Source of the DNA: Chryseobacterium cucumeris | GTDB taxonomy: Bacteria > Bacteroidota > Bacteroidia > Flavobacteriales > Weeksellaceae | DNA length: 64,000 bases | Assembly (NCBI RefSeq): GCF_001593385.1 | Contig: NZ_LUVZ01000012.1 | Location: 186,001-250,000, forward strand | Direction: 5' to 3' | Shown: positions 1 through 9,251 of the stretch, piece after piece | Position numbering within the stretch: the stretch's first letter is position 1 | Layout: each line of letters begins with the position of its first letter | Position numbers and translations under genes: made by a program | The notes under the pieces: generated by a model | Databases searched by the model: none | What the model saw: only the letters and a program-made list of their open reading frames with translations | Told to the model about the DNA's origin: nothing

Positions 1-160
1 TCTCTTTTTCTGAATGATCATTGATAATCAGTTCATTTAGTTCAGCGCTTATATAAGACCATTCGGTTTTGGTCACATCTTCCCAATGGTTTTTCTTTAA
101 AAATTGCCGGCTTAAGAAATTCATCAGTTTCTCAAGATGCAAGATATCTTCCTTTTTCAT
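1..160 (-). CDS. hypothetical protein, C-terminus cut by window edge
   Basis: The reading frame starts with ATG at 160 and stays open for 53 codons to the window edge, so only the N-terminus is visible (MKKEDILHLEKLMNFL...). It is charged and probably helical, with no signal peptide or membrane segment. No family is recognised. It diverges from the Gly/Cys-rich gene that starts at 275, with about 115 bp of AT-rich DNA between them. The start is supported only by the open frame and the lack of an earlier ATG. Confidence 0.55.
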   Translation of the reverse strand, partial: MKKEDILHLEKLMNFLSRQFLKKNHWEDVTKTEWSYISAELNELIINDHSEKE

Positions 161-274
161 GGTGTTTATTTATAAGACTAATTTAAGATTTTTATCAAAC
201 TAAAAAAGATTTTTGAAAGACTTTTATATTGTATAATCCATTGATATTTGAGTAGAAAAACAAAAATCAAAACA

Positions 275-1012
275 ATGGAAACAAAAATGCTATTACAAGA
301 TGAGTCTCTTTGGAACAGGATACAGGAATTTTCTCTGGATGCTCCGGGAGTTGATTTCCCTTTTTCAAAAAAGCTGGCCAAAGAAGAACGCTGGAGTCTT
401 GATTTCGCAAGAAAAGCAATTGAAGAATACAAAAAGTTCGTGTATCTCTGCTGTATTCTTCCCCACGGAGCTTCTCCCAGTAACATCGTTGACAAGGTTT
501 GGCATATGCATCTGATTTATACGCAGAATTATTGGGAGGAATTCTGTCCCCATATCTTAAAAAGACCGCTTCATCATCATCCTTCCGAAGGAGGCTCTGC
601 GGAAAAAGAAAGACATCAGAACTGGTTTGAAGATACTTTAACAAGTTATCGGCAGATATTCCGGCAGGAAGCACCAGAAGAAATCTGGAGAGAGCGTAAG
701 AAAAAGTCAAAAGTACAGTCTTGGCTTAGAAAAATGGCCTTCTTTGCTCCCATATTTGTGTTACTGCTTTTATTTTCGTGTACAGAAGGAGATAGCTTTT
801 CAGGGTTAATGGTTACTGGAGTTGTATTCGGGATTATTTTCATTCTCGGAACGATCGTTTCAATCATAGGAGATCAGGAGGTTTCTGACCATAACAGAAA
901 AGATAAGCAAAATAATGATGGAGGAAGTTGTGGTGGCTCAAGCTGCAGCGGAGGAGGTGGTTGTGGAGGAGGCTGCGGTGGTTGCGGTGGATGCGGAGGC
1001 TGTGGAGGATAA
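275..1012 (+). CDS. membrane protein with glycine-rich-domain (DUF1399-like) N-terminus and Cys-Gly repeat tail
   Basis: The protein is 245 aa from the ATG at 275; an in-frame TTG at 248 would add nine residues. The first ~130 residues resemble the DUF1399 / glycine-rich domain family, including a VDKVWHMHLIYT motif. Two hydrophobic segments follow at about 155-172 and 180-200, then a charged linker. The last ~30 residues are almost only Gly, Cys and Ser, with eight cysteines in GGCGG units. Related bacterial proteins (such as the TIGR04222 group) carry a similar Cys-Gly tail on a membrane domain; the function is unknown. The tail could bind metal or be lipidated, which is inference. A small membrane protein follows 14 bp downstream, probably in the same operon. 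Confidence 0.75.
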   Translation: METKMLLQDESLWNRIQEFSLDAPGVDFPFSKKLAKEERWSLDFARKAIEEYKKFVYLCCILPHGASPSNIVDKVWHMHLIYTQNYWEEFCPHILKRPLHHHPSEGGSAEKERHQNWFEDTLTSYRQIFRQEAPEEIWRERKKKSKVQSWLRKMAFFAPIFVLLLLFSCTEGDSFSGLMVTGVVFGIIFILGTIVSIIGDQEVSDHNRKDKQNNDGGSCGGSSCSGGGGCGGGCGGCGGCGGCGG

Positions 1013-1026
1013 TAAAACTCATCATT

Positions 1027-1377
1027 ATGAAAAAACTCATCATTCATTCAGTTCCGGTTGTGATAGGCTTTATATGGCTTATGGCAGTCCATCAGACATT
1101 TAATCCGGTTATTCTTAAAGGACCTGACTTTTTGAAGTTCTATGTCATTCTGGTTCTAGGATTTTACGCTTCGTTTTTTTTGCTGAATTCTTTGAAAGAA
1201 ACCATTTCGGGAACGGCATTTTATTTCGCAGGATTTATTTTCTTGTTGGGAATTATCAAGCTTATCAGAGGTGTCATATTGGGAAAACCTGTTGGATTTC
1301 TTGTTGTGATATTAATAGCAGAAGGTATTGTTACATTGGTTTTTATCTCAGGTTATGTAAATGAAAAGATAAAATAA
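1027..1377 (+). CDS. small integral membrane protein
   Basis: The protein is 116 aa from ATG 1027. It has about four hydrophobic helices (roughly residues 3-20, 35-52, 58-78 and 86-110) and short loops, and ends in a basic tail. No family is recognised. It begins 14 bp after the Gly/Cys-tailed protein and ends before a terminator hairpin at 1398, so the two genes are likely one transcript. The frame is open further upstream, but that part overlaps the Gly/Cys repeat of the preceding gene in another frame and is not likely to be translated. Confidence 0.7.
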   Translation: MKKLIIHSVPVVIGFIWLMAVHQTFNPVILKGPDFLKFYVILVLGFYASFFLLNSLKETISGTAFYFAGFIFLLGIIKLIRGVILGKPVGFLVVILIAEGIVTLVFISGYVNEKIK

Positions 1378-1397
1378 AATTTATTATTAAAAACAAA

Positions 1398-1425
1398 CCC
1401 GAAACAAAAATGTTCCGGGCTTTAT
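1398..1425. terminator. bidirectional terminator hairpin
   Basis: CCCGAAACA and TGTTCCGGG form a 9-bp stem with one mismatch and a 4-nt loop. T-rich DNA follows on both sides. It lies between the membrane protein ending at 1377 (+) and the one ending at 1441 (-), so it can serve both. Confidence 0.65.
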
Positions 1426-1440
1426 TATGTGTTGTTGATA

Positions 1441-1650
1441 TTAAATATCTTTCTTTTCTTCTTTTGCGGGCTGATAGCCATATTTTCGAACCATAACGGA
1501 AGTCAGGACTACCAAAATAAGACTGATCGCGATATTGGAGTTTTCCGGATGTACAATGGCCTGATAAAGATTATAACCGAAAATAGAGGATACAACTGCA
1601 ATCAGAATATTGTTTACATAAGCATACTGGTTTTTTGTAGATGTTTTCAT
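1441..1650 (-). CDS. small two-helix membrane protein
   Basis: The protein is 69 aa. Its N-terminus is polar (MKTSTKNQYAYVNN), followed by two hydrophobic stretches at about 14-31 and 38-54 and a charged C-terminus (KPAEEKKDI-like). No family is recognised. It stands alone, with its own ATG and about 125 bp of AT-rich DNA upstream. Its 3' end faces the terminator at 1398. The reverse strand is also open here, but the encoded peptide lacks any domain, so this frame is preferred. Confidence 0.6.
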   Translation of the reverse strand: MKTSTKNQYAYVNNILIAVVSSIFGYNLYQAIVHPENSNIAISLILVVLTSVMVRKYGYQPAKEEKKDI

Positions 1651-1775
1651 AGTAGTATTTTTTATTGTTATTTACTCCGTAAGTATGATAACTTAAAAAA
1701 CGTTACAGAAAAATTTCAAAAAAATATTTTCTTAAAAAAACAATCTCAATCACCCGAATCCCGTACCCGAAACTC

Positions 1776-2963
1776 TTACGAAATCACACCACTGCCGATC
1801 AGCTCCTCATCAATATACCATGAAGCAAACTGTCCTTCAGCAATAGCAGACTGAAGTTCATCAAATTCAATATAAAAAGCATTTTCAAACTGATACAGGG
1901 TTGCTTTCTGCAAAGGCTGTCTGTATCTGAATCTGGCCATTACTTCCATAGATCCTCCGTTCTGAAGTCTCAAATCTTCACGTACCCAGTGCAGTTCAGA
2001 ATTATCAATTTTCAGAGCTTTTTTATGAAGTCCCGGGAAATGGCTTCCTTCTCCTACGAAAAGAATGTTGTTTTCCATATCTCTGGAGATGATAAAACAG
2101 CTTTCTTTGTGTCCGCCTATACCAAGGCCTTTACTTTGTCCGATCGTGAAAAACTGGGCACCCTGATGTTTCCCGATTACTTTTCCGTCAGATTTTTTAT
2201 AATTGATTTTTCGTGATAAAAATTCAAGTTCCTCTTCTTTGGAGGAAAATTTAGGTTTTTCTTCTGAAAATAAAGGAGAATCTTTGAAAATTTCTACAAT
2301 TTCCCCTTCGTTAGGTTTTAATTGCTGTTGTAAAAACTGGGGAAGGCTTACTTTTCCGATAAAACATAATCCCTGAGAATCTTTTTTATCTGCCGTTACC
2401 AGTCCGATTTCTTTTGCAATTTCTCTTACCTGAGGCTTTGTAAGTTCTCCGATAGGGAATAATGCTTTTGAAAGCTGATCCTGGCTTAGCTGGCAAAGGA
2501 AGTAAGACTGATCCTTATTATTGTCTTTTCCTGCAAGAAGGTGGAAAATTTCTTTACCGTTTTCATCAAAAGTAGAATTTACCCTTGCATAATGTCCTGT
2601 TGCTACCTTATCGGCACCCAAAGACATTGCGGTCTTCATAAAAACATCAAATTTTACTTCTCTGTTACATAATACATCAGGGTTGGGAGTTCTGCCTTTT
2701 TCATATTCGGCAAACATATAGTCAACGATACGTTCCTTGTAAAGTTCACTCATGTCTATCACCTGGAAAGGAATTCCAAGCTTTTGTGCCACCATAAGGG
2801 CATCATTACTGTCCTCAATCCAGGGACACTCATCTTCTAATGTTACGGAAGCATCGTTCCAGTTTCTCATAAATAAAGCCACTACTTCATGGCCTTGTTG
2901 CTGCAGCAAATAAGCTGTAACACTAGAATCTACACCTCCGGAGAGGCCTACTACTACTTTCAT
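1776..2963 (-). CDS. mnmA: tRNA-specific 2-thiouridylase MnmA
   Basis: MnmA activates U34 of tRNA-Lys, -Glu and -Gln with ATP and inserts sulfur to give 2-thiouridine. The 395-aa product has the N-type ATP pyrophosphatase loop SGGVDSS (residues 8-14). The two catalytic cysteines are visible: C99 in [11 protein letters not shown] and C200 in QGLCFIGK. The C-terminal part is the usual tRNA-binding and beta-barrel region. The start is set at ATG 2963, directly before [10 protein letters not shown]; an upstream in-frame ATG at 3023 would add 20 residues with no homology to the family. A -7-like CAAAAATA (TATTTTTG on the coding strand) lies at 3013-3020. The gene stands alone. Confidence 0.96.
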   Translation of the reverse strand: MKVVVGLSGGVDSSVTAYLLQQQGHEVVALFMRNWNDASVTLEDECPWIEDSNDALMVAQKLGIPFQVIDMSELYKERIVDYMFAEYEKGRTPNPDVLCNREVKFDVFMKTAMSLGADKVATGHYARVNSTFDENGKEIFHLLAGKDNNKDQSYFLCQLSQDQLSKALFPIGELTKPQVREIAKEIGLVTADKKDSQGLCFIGKVSLPQFLQQQLKPNEGEIVEIFKDSPLFSEEKPKFSSKEEELEFLSRKINYKKSDGKVIGKHQGAQFFTIGQSKGLGIGGHKESCFIISRDMENNILFVGEGSHFPGLHKKALKIDNSELHWVREDLRLQNGGSMEVMARFRYRQPLQKATLYQFENAFYIEFDELQSAIAEGQFASWYIDEELIGSGVIS

Positions 2964-3152
2964 TGTATTCAATTTTACGAAACTCTTAACGGGAGTTCTT
3001 AGTTTGATGTGGCAAAAATACAATTAAAAAATTCGTAAAAAAACCATAATTTTAAACATTGATAAAAACGATAGAGCTATATGTCATCTTTTTATCAACC
3101 TCTGCAAATGGAAACACATGAGAATATAATTGTAAGACCAAAAATATAACAT

Positions 3153-3680
3153 ATGAAAAAGTTTATTATTTCTATGATGCTGATATCTTCAGGATCAGTT
3201 TTTTCCCAAATTTCAGTAGGAGCACCCGTACAGGAAAACAGCAAGTGGACTTTTGGAGGAGGCATTGGATTAGGATTTGGAAGTAACAGCGCTTTTAATC
3301 TATCTGCATCGCCAAGAGTAGGTTACAGATTTACTAGTGATTTTGAAGGCGGTGTGGTAGGAAGTGTTTCGTGGCAGACTTCTGATTATTATAAATCTAC
3401 CATGTTTGGTGTAGGTCCTTTTGTCAACTATTATTTTGCCAGATCATTTTACGTGGGAGCCAACTATCAGCATTATTTTGTTGATTACAAGGATAAATAT
3501 TACGATTATAAATACAATACGGAAGAGAATGCATTATACCTTGGAGGAGGATATATGCAGCGGATCGGAAACAATTCCTTCATGCAGCTGGGTTTAATGT
3601 ATAACGTGCTTTGGAAACAGAATTCCAGTGTGTTTTCCAGCGGTCTGATCCCGAACATTGGTTTTGTAGTAGGACTTTAA
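3153..3680 (+). CDS. outer-membrane beta-barrel protein
   Basis: The protein is 175 aa with a clear signal peptide (MKKFIISMMLISSGSVFSQ, cleavage near residue 19). The mature part has alternating polar/aromatic strands, Gly turns, and a hydrophobic C-terminal strand ending in GFVVGL, typical of small 8-stranded barrels in Bacteroidota. Tyr-rich repeats occur around residues 105-130 (YDYKYNTEENALYLGGGY). No specific substrate can be named. The gene is monocistronic and ends before the strong terminator at 3757 that it shares with clpC. Confidence 0.8.
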   Translation: MKKFIISMMLISSGSVFSQISVGAPVQENSKWTFGGGIGLGFGSNSAFNLSASPRVGYRFTSDFEGGVVGSVSWQTSDYYKSTMFGVGPFVNYYFARSFYVGANYQHYFVDYKDKYYDYKYNTEENALYLGGGYMQRIGNNSFMQLGLMYNVLWKQNSSVFSSGLIPNIGFVVGL

Positions 3681-3756
3681 TATTTGATTTATCAATAAGA
3701 AAGGGCTTAGCCTGTTTAATCAGAAACCAAAATAGTCAAAATCTATAAAAACAAAA

Positions 3757-3786
3757 AACCCTGGGAAAGTTCCCGGGGTTTTTCTA
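3757..3786. terminator. strong bidirectional rho-independent terminator
   Basis: AACCCTGGGAA and TTCCCGGGGTT form a GC-rich stem flanked by A-run and T-run. It separates the convergent barrel gene (ends 3680) and clpC (ends 3807). Confidence 0.85.
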
Positions 3787-3806
3787 TTTGAAAATTATTT
3801 ATTTAA

Positions 3807-6341
3807 TTAAGATTGAGAAGACTTTTCAGCTGATTTCTTAGCCTTCTGTGTTTTCCCGATCAGTCCGTCTTTTGCCTCGTTAAGGTCAAGAACTACGGTT
3901 TCTCCCTCGTTCAATTGCTTGTTTACCAGCATTTCTGCCAATAAGTCTTCAATATACTTCTGGATGGCACGTTTCAATGGTCTTGCTCCGAAATCTTTAT
4001 CCCATCCTTTTTCAGAAATAAAGTCTTTTGCTTCTTCAGTAAGATCTACTTTATATCCTAATTTTTCAAGTCTGCCATAAAGCTTGTTCAGTTCAATATC
4101 AATGATTTTCTTGATATCATCCTGTACAAGAGAGTTGAAGATCACAATATCATCAATTCTGTTTAAGAATTCCGGTGCAAATGCTTTTTTAAGGGCATTT
4201 TCAATCGTGCTTCTTGCTCTTGAATCTGAAGTTGTTTTCTTCGCAGAAGTTCCGAATCCTACACCGTCTCCAAAGTCTTTAAGATCTCTTGTTCCGATAT
4301 TTGAAGTCAGAATAATGATGGTATTTCTAAAATCAATTTTTCTTCCTAAACTGTCTGTAACGTGTCCTTCATCCAAAATCTGCAACAGAATATTGAATAC
4401 ATCCGGGTGAGCTTTTTCAATCTCATCCAAAAGAACTACTGCATAAGGTTTTCTTCTTACAGCTTCTGTCAGCTGACCACCTTCTTCGTATCCTACATAT
4501 CCCGGAGGCGCACCTACTAGTCTTGAAACAGCGAATTTCTCCATGTATTCACTCATGTCAATTCTGATCAAAGATTCATCGGATTCGAATAGCTCTCTTG
4601 CCATTACTTTTGCCAATTCGGTTTTACCAACCCCGGTTGTTCCAAGGAAAATAAAGGTACCGATAGGGCGGTTAGGATCTTTAAGACCTGCTCTGTTTCT
4701 TTGAATAGCTTTAACAACTTTCTTCACAGCATCTTCCTGACCGATTACTTTTCCGTTCAGTTTCTCATCCATTTGGGCAAGTTTGTCAAGCTCGTTCTTA
4801 CCAACTTTCGTCACAGGAACTCCGCTCATCATAGAAACCACTTCCGCTACATTTTCTTCTGTTACGGTTTCTTTTTTCTCTTTTACATCTTTATCCCATT
4901 TTTCCTGAGCCGAGTTAAGTTCCATCTGAAGACGTTCCTCCTCATCTTTCAGCTTTCTTGCTTCAAGGTAATCCTGAGCTTTTACAGCCTTCTGTTTCAG
5001 TTCTTTGATATCTTCGATTTTCTTTTCAAAATCAATGATTTCTGTAGGAACTTTCATGTTTTTGATATAAACACGGGATCCGGCTTCGTCCATTGCATCA
5101 ATCGCTTTGTCCGGTAAGAAACGGTCTGTAATATATCTCGATGTCAGATTGACACAAGCCAGAATCGCTTCCGGAGTATAGATTACATTATGATGTTCCT
5201 CATATTTATCTTTGATCTGATTCAAGATCTGTACGGTTTCATCAATAGAAGTAGGTTCCACCATTACTTTCTGGAATCTTCTTTCTAAAGCTCCGTCTTT
5301 TTCAATATACTGACGGTATTCATCCAGGGTAGTTGCCCCGATGCATTGAATTTCACCTCTTGCCAAAGCCGGTTTGAACATATTGGAAGCATCTAAACTT
5401 CCTGTAGAACTTCCAGCTCCTACAATCGTATGAAGCTCATCAATAAATAGGATGACATCTCTGTTTTTCTCCAGCTCCGTCATGATGGCCTTCATTCTTT
5501 CCTCAAACTGACCACGGTATTTAGTTCCGGCAACTAAACTTGCCAGATCTAAAGTGATCACACGTTTTCCGTAAAGAACTCTCGACACTTTTTTCTGTTG
5601 AATTCTTAGTGCTAACCCTTCAGCAATGGCAGATTTACCAACTCCAGGCTCCCCGATAAGAAGAGGGTTGTTTTTCTTTCTACGTGATAAAATCTGAGAA
5701 ACTCTCTCAATTTCTTTTTCACGGCCAATCACCGGGTCCAGTTTTCCATCCCTTGCCAAAGAAGTAAGGTCTCTACCAAAGTTGTCCAATGTAGGCGTTT
5801 TACTTTTTGCAGAACCTAGATTTCCTGTAGGCTTTCTCATTTGCTCAAATTCTTCTCTCTCATCATCATCATCGTAAGCACTCATCTGAGGAGACTGTCC
5901 TGAATTTTTAAGCATAGTCTGGTATTCTCTTGAAACTCCTTCGTAGTCGATGTCATAAGCTCCCAGAATATTTGAAGTAGGATCTTCATATTTATAAAGA
6001 ATACCTAAAAGCAGGTGAACGGTATTAATTTCATTGCTTTTATACTGTCGGCATTCTAACTCTGCACGTTTAATAGCATGGTCTGCCATCTTAGTGAAAG
6101 AAATATTGGTAACCTCTTCAGAAATAGGATTAAGACTTGCTGTATTTAAAGTTTCAATTTTTCTTCTGATTTGTGTTAAATCCGCATTAAGGTTTTGAAG
6201 GATTTCTTTTGCAGAGTTTTCCGTTTTTATAATACCTAAAAGTAGATGTTCTGTATTAAGAAATTCACTTTTGAGCCTTTTAGCTTCGCTTTTGCTTTGT
6301 TTGAACACCTGGCTCAAACCTTGTGAAAACTTATAATCCAT
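3807..6341 (-). CDS. clpC: ATP-dependent Clp protease ATP-binding subunit ClpC
   Basis: ClpC is a Hsp100 unfoldase that feeds substrates to ClpP. The 844-aa protein has two Clp N repeats (about 3-145), a first AAA+ module with Walker A GEPGVGKS near 230 and DELHTIVGAG near 301, a middle region with a UVR-like coiled coil (about 440-485), and a second AAA+ module with GTTGVGKTE near 567. The VGF motif of the ClpP-contacting loop is present (GDGVGFGT), so partnership with ClpP is likely. The start chosen is ATG 6341 (MDYKFSQGLSQ); an in-frame ATG at 6353 would add four residues. clpP is not in the window. The C-terminus is Lys-rich and low complexity. Confidence 0.96.
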   Translation of the reverse strand: MDYKFSQGLSQVFKQSKSEAKRLKSEFLNTEHLLLGIIKTENSAKEILQNLNADLTQIRRKIETLNTASLNPISEEVTNISFTKMADHAIKRAELECRQYKSNEINTVHLLLGILYKYEDPTSNILGAYDIDYEGVSREYQTMLKNSGQSPQMSAYDDDDEREEFEQMRKPTGNLGSAKSKTPTLDNFGRDLTSLARDGKLDPVIGREKEIERVSQILSRRKKNNPLLIGEPGVGKSAIAEGLALRIQQKKVSRVLYGKRVITLDLASLVAGTKYRGQFEERMKAIMTELEKNRDVILFIDELHTIVGAGSSTGSLDASNMFKPALARGEIQCIGATTLDEYRQYIEKDGALERRFQKVMVEPTSIDETVQILNQIKDKYEEHHNVIYTPEAILACVNLTSRYITDRFLPDKAIDAMDEAGSRVYIKNMKVPTEIIDFEKKIEDIKELKQKAVKAQDYLEARKLKDEEERLQMELNSAQEKWDKDVKEKKETVTEENVAEVVSMMSGVPVTKVGKNELDKLAQMDEKLNGKVIGQEDAVKKVVKAIQRNRAGLKDPNRPIGTFIFLGTTGVGKTELAKVMARELFESDESLIRIDMSEYMEKFAVSRLVGAPPGYVGYEEGGQLTEAVRRKPYAVVLLDEIEKAHPDVFNILLQILDEGHVTDSLGRKIDFRNTIIILTSNIGTRDLKDFGDGVGFGTSAKKTTSDSRARSTIENALKKAFAPEFLNRIDDIVIFNSLVQDDIKKIIDIELNKLYGRLEKLGYKVDLTEEAKDFISEKGWDKDFGARPLKRAIQKYIEDLLAEMLVNKQLNEGETVVLDLNEAKDGLIGKTQKAKKSAEKSSQS

Positions 6342-6491
6342 AATATATCTCATTAGAACAAAGGCAACATTACCTTTTATTCATTATCTAAATTACAAAT
6401 ATTTTACCAAAAATCAATTAATGACTTTATGGCAGAAAAAAATTTATTATCTTATTGAAAATGATTAAGTTTGTAACCTTAAATTTTCCCC

Positions 6492-6716
6492 ATGAATTCT
6501 GAACTTACCACTTACATTGGCTATTCTGCTTCTCTTTTTATCGTATTGAGTTTCATACTGAAAGATGTAAAAAAAATCAGAGTGGTTAACATGATTGGCT
6601 GTATTTGTTTTGTCATTTATGGTATCTTTAATGGAATGCTTTGGCCGGTTATCATACCAAACGGGCTTATTTGTTTCATTCAAATCTATTATTTAATACT
6701 AGACAAGAAAGATTGA
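6492..6716 (+). CDS. YgjV/SemiSWEET-like small membrane protein
   Basis: The protein is 74 aa with three hydrophobic helices (about 8-24, 32-50 and 53-70) and a charged end LDKKD. The pattern YIGYSASLF...SFILKDVKKIRVVN...GCICFVIYGIFNG resembles the YgjV / SemiSWEET-type three-helix proteins, which in SemiSWEETs dimerise into a sugar channel. Homologues are often misnamed uroporphyrinogen decarboxylase. The stop codon overlaps the start of the next glycosyltransferase (TGATG), so the two are translationally coupled. A TAAGTTTG -7 box lies upstream near 6467. Confidence 0.65.
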   Translation: MNSELTTYIGYSASLFIVLSFILKDVKKIRVVNMIGCICFVIYGIFNGMLWPVIIPNGLICFIQIYYLILDKKD

Positions 6717-7813
6717 TGAGGAAAAAAATTATTACTTCTGCTTTTAGTAATCTGTATACTGACCAACGGATAGAGAAGGTGTGCAAAACCCTTTTTGATA
6801 ACGGGTATTCCATAGATCTGATTGGTAACGACTGGGAAGGAAATGAAAAAATGGAACGTCCTTATCCCTTTTCCAGAATAGGATTGAAGTCTAAAAGCCT
6901 GAAGACCGCTTATTTTGAATTCAACTGGAAATTATACAAAGAACTGAAGAAAAAAGCGGACAAAGATACGATTCTCCATGCCAATGACATTGATGCACTT
7001 CTGCCAAATTATCTCATTGCCAGAAAACTGAATATTCCTTTGGTGTTTGACAGCCATGAAATTTTCACGGAAATGCCATCGGTTCAAAACAGGTTTTCTC
7101 AGAAGTTCTGGAGAGTACTTGAAAGAAAGCTGGTGCCTCATATGGAGCTGATGATGACAGAAAGTGAAAGCTATGCCGAATGGTTTCATGAACAGTATAA
7201 TGTCAATCCGGTAGTGGTTAGAAATATTCCGAGAAAAATTCTTTCCGCACCGGAAATTCCTGAAAATCATCCAAAGATTATTCTGTATCAGGGAGCGATT
7301 AATCAGTCGAGGGGAATTGAAAAAATGATTGTGGCCATGCATCATATTAAAGATGCTGTTCTGAAAATTGCAGGTGACGGCCCGAAGAAAAAAGAATACG
7401 AAGAACTTGTTATTCAGGAGAAACTTCAGGATAAAGTCTTTTTTCTGGGTAAGCTGAAACCGGAAAATCTCAGGGAAATAACAAAAACCGCTGATGCAGG
7501 ATTCAGTCTCGAAGAAAATAATGGAGTAAGCTACTATTATTCACTTCCTAATAAGGTTTGTGACTATATCCAATCGAGAGTACCGCTTGTGATGATTAAT
7601 TTTCCGGAAATGCAAAGGATAAAAAATCAATTTAATGTAGGAGAAGTTATTCCGGATCATCAGCCTGAAACCATTGAAAAAGCAATCAATCTTGTTCTTC
7701 AGAGAGGAAGACAGTATTATCAGAGCGAATTAAATAAGGCAGCAGATGTATTTTGCTGGGAGAATGAAGAGACAAAAATCCTCCAACTTTTTGAAAAAGC
7801 ATCCTGTAAATAA
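6716..7813 (+). CDS. GT-B fold glycosyltransferase (family 4-like)
   Basis: The protein is 365 aa. Residues ~1-165 form an acceptor-side Rossmann half and ~180-350 a donor-side half, with YQGAINQSRGIEKMI and a GDGPKKKEYEELV stretch that are usual for GT4 enzymes. LEENNGVSYYYSLPNKVCDYIQSRVPLV corresponds to the nucleotide-sugar site with conserved Glu. It probably transfers a sugar to cell-surface polysaccharide or lipid on the cytoplasmic side; donor and acceptor cannot be read. The start at 6716 overlaps the preceding stop by one base; the frame is open further upstream but inside that gene. Confidence 0.85.
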   Translation: MRKKIITSAFSNLYTDQRIEKVCKTLFDNGYSIDLIGNDWEGNEKMERPYPFSRIGLKSKSLKTAYFEFNWKLYKELKKKADKDTILHANDIDALLPNYLIARKLNIPLVFDSHEIFTEMPSVQNRFSQKFWRVLERKLVPHMELMMTESESYAEWFHEQYNVNPVVVRNIPRKILSAPEIPENHPKIILYQGAINQSRGIEKMIVAMHHIKDAVLKIAGDGPKKKEYEELVIQEKLQDKVFFLGKLKPENLREITKTADAGFSLEENNGVSYYYSLPNKVCDYIQSRVPLVMINFPEMQRIKNQFNVGEVIPDHQPETIEKAINLVLQRGRQYYQSELNKAADVFCWENEETKILQLFEKASCK

Positions 7814-7857
7814 TTTTTACAAAATTGGTTATCTTTGCAAAAGAAATTTGATTTAAA

Positions 7858-8277
7858 ATGACCATTAAAGAAAAACAGCAGGAAATAATAGATGAATTCG
7901 CTTTTCTTGAAGATTGGGAGCAAAAGTATGAGTACATCATTGATCTTGGAAAAGAACTGAAAGGCTTGGCTGAAGATAAGAAAACAGAAGAAAATCTGAT
8001 TAAAGGCTGCCAGAGCAAAGTTTGGATTGATGCTGAATTTAAAGACGGGAAACTTTTCTTTAATGCAGATTCTGATGGTATTCTACCAAAAGGGATCGTT
8101 TCTCTTTTAGTAAGTATTTACAGTGGACATTCCACTCAGGAAATCCTGGATTCTGATTTTGATTTTATCGGAGAAATAGGACTACAGGAATTTCTTTCAC
8201 CTTCCAGAGCTAACGGGCTTATGGCGATGACAAAGCAGATCAAGTTTTATGCAGTTGCTTACCAACTGAAATCATAA
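7858..8277 (+). CDS. sufE: SufE cysteine-desulfurase activator
   Basis: SufE accepts persulfide sulfur from SufS and passes it to the SufBCD scaffold. The 139-aa protein carries the catalytic cysteine C51 in the family motif GCQSKVW and the C-terminal LSPSRANGL stretch. Length matches E. coli SufE. A TATCTTTG -7 box at 7830-7837 indicates its own promoter. The GT9 gene starts 3 nt after the stop, so both are probably on one transcript. The sufBCDS genes are not in the window; a MIP18-family factor lies far away at 58708. Confidence 0.93.
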   Translation: MTIKEKQQEIIDEFAFLEDWEQKYEYIIDLGKELKGLAEDKKTEENLIKGCQSKVWIDAEFKDGKLFFNADSDGILPKGIVSLLVSIYSGHSTQEILDSDFDFIGEIGLQEFLSPSRANGLMAMTKQIKFYAVAYQLKS

Positions 8278-8279
8278 CC

Positions 8280-9251
8280 GTGACCAGAATTTTAGCATAT
8301 CGTTTTTCCGCATTCGGAGATGTTGCGATGACCGTACCTGTTTTCAGAGAATTTCTGGAGCAGAACCCCGGTGTGGAAATTATTATGGTCTCCAGGAAAA
8401 ATTTTGAGGCGCTGTTTGCAGGAATTCCTAATGTAACTTTTAAGGGGATTGACCTGGATGACTACAAAGGTCTTTTTGGACTGAGAAAACTGAGTAATGA
8501 ACTGATTCGTGAGTTTAATCCGGATTCTATTGCCAACCTCCATGATGTAATCCGAACCAAAGTTTTAGACAGAATATATAGAAGAAAGGGACTTAAGGTC
8601 TTTAAGATTAATAAAGGTAAAGAGGAAAAAGAACATCTTACGGATGTCTGGAATCTGGAAAAGATACAGCTGAAAAAAACAGTGGAACGTTACGCTGACG
8701 TTTTTCGTGAAATGGGATTCAAAGTTGAACTTTCTCATCAATTAAGACCGGTTTCAGAACAAAAATCTGGAATTGGATTTGCTCCTTTTGCCCAGCATAA
8801 AGGAAAAATGCTCCCTTTGGAAAAATCCTATGAGTTGGTAAGAATTTTGGCTCAGAAACATACTGTATATTTCTTTGGAGGAGGTAAAAAAGAAACGGAA
8901 ACTCTTGAAAAATGGGCAGAAGAGATTCCTAATACAAAAAACCTTGCCGGAACATTAAATCTTACGGAAGAACTTAATTATATTGCCGGGCTTGAACTGA
9001 TGATATCCATGGATTCTGCCAATATGCACCTCGCAAGTCTTGTAGGAACGCGATGTGTTTCTATTTGGGGAGCTACTCATCCTTATGCCGGCTTTTTAGG
9101 ATTCGGGCAAAGCGAAGAAGATGTTGTTCAGGTGGAAGACCTGAGCTGCAGACCATGTTCGGTTTTTGGAGATAAGGAATGCTACAGAGGCGACTGGGCT
9201 TGCCTTGAAGAGTTTAATATTCAGAAAGTGGTGGACAGGATTAATTTTTAA
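8280..9251 (+). CDS. family 9 glycosyltransferase (heptosyltransferase-like)
   Basis: The protein is 323 aa and begins at GTG 8280 with MTRILAYRFSAFGDVAMTVP, the standard N-terminus of ADP-heptose:LPS heptosyltransferase relatives. The C-terminal half has the donor-site motif ISMDSANMHLASLVGTRCVSIWG and ends with a Cys-rich CRPCSVFGDKEC stretch common in this family. It probably adds a sugar to the lipid A core on the cytoplasmic face. The gene follows sufE by 3 nt and overlaps the convergent glycosyltransferase by 11 bp at the 3' end. Confidence 0.88.
   Translation: MTRILAYRFSAFGDVAMTVPVFREFLEQNPGVEIIMVSRKNFEALFAGIPNVTFKGIDLDDYKGLFGLRKLSNELIREFNPDSIANLHDVIRTKVLDRIYRRKGLKVFKINKGKEEKEHLTDVWNLEKIQLKKTVERYADVFREMGFKVELSHQLRPVSEQKSGIGFAPFAQHKGKMLPLEKSYELVRILAQKHTVYFFGGGKKETETLEKWAEEIPNTKNLAGTLNLTEELNYIAGLELMISMDSANMHLASLVGTRCVSIWGATHPYAGFLGFGQSEEDVVQVEDLSCRPCSVFGDKECYRGDWACLEEFNIQKVVDRINF

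Noticed and set aside
928..1026. Upstream extension of the small membrane protein at 1027
   Set aside because: The extra residues come from the Gly/Cys repeat of the preceding gene read in another frame and are only Trp/Arg-rich noise.
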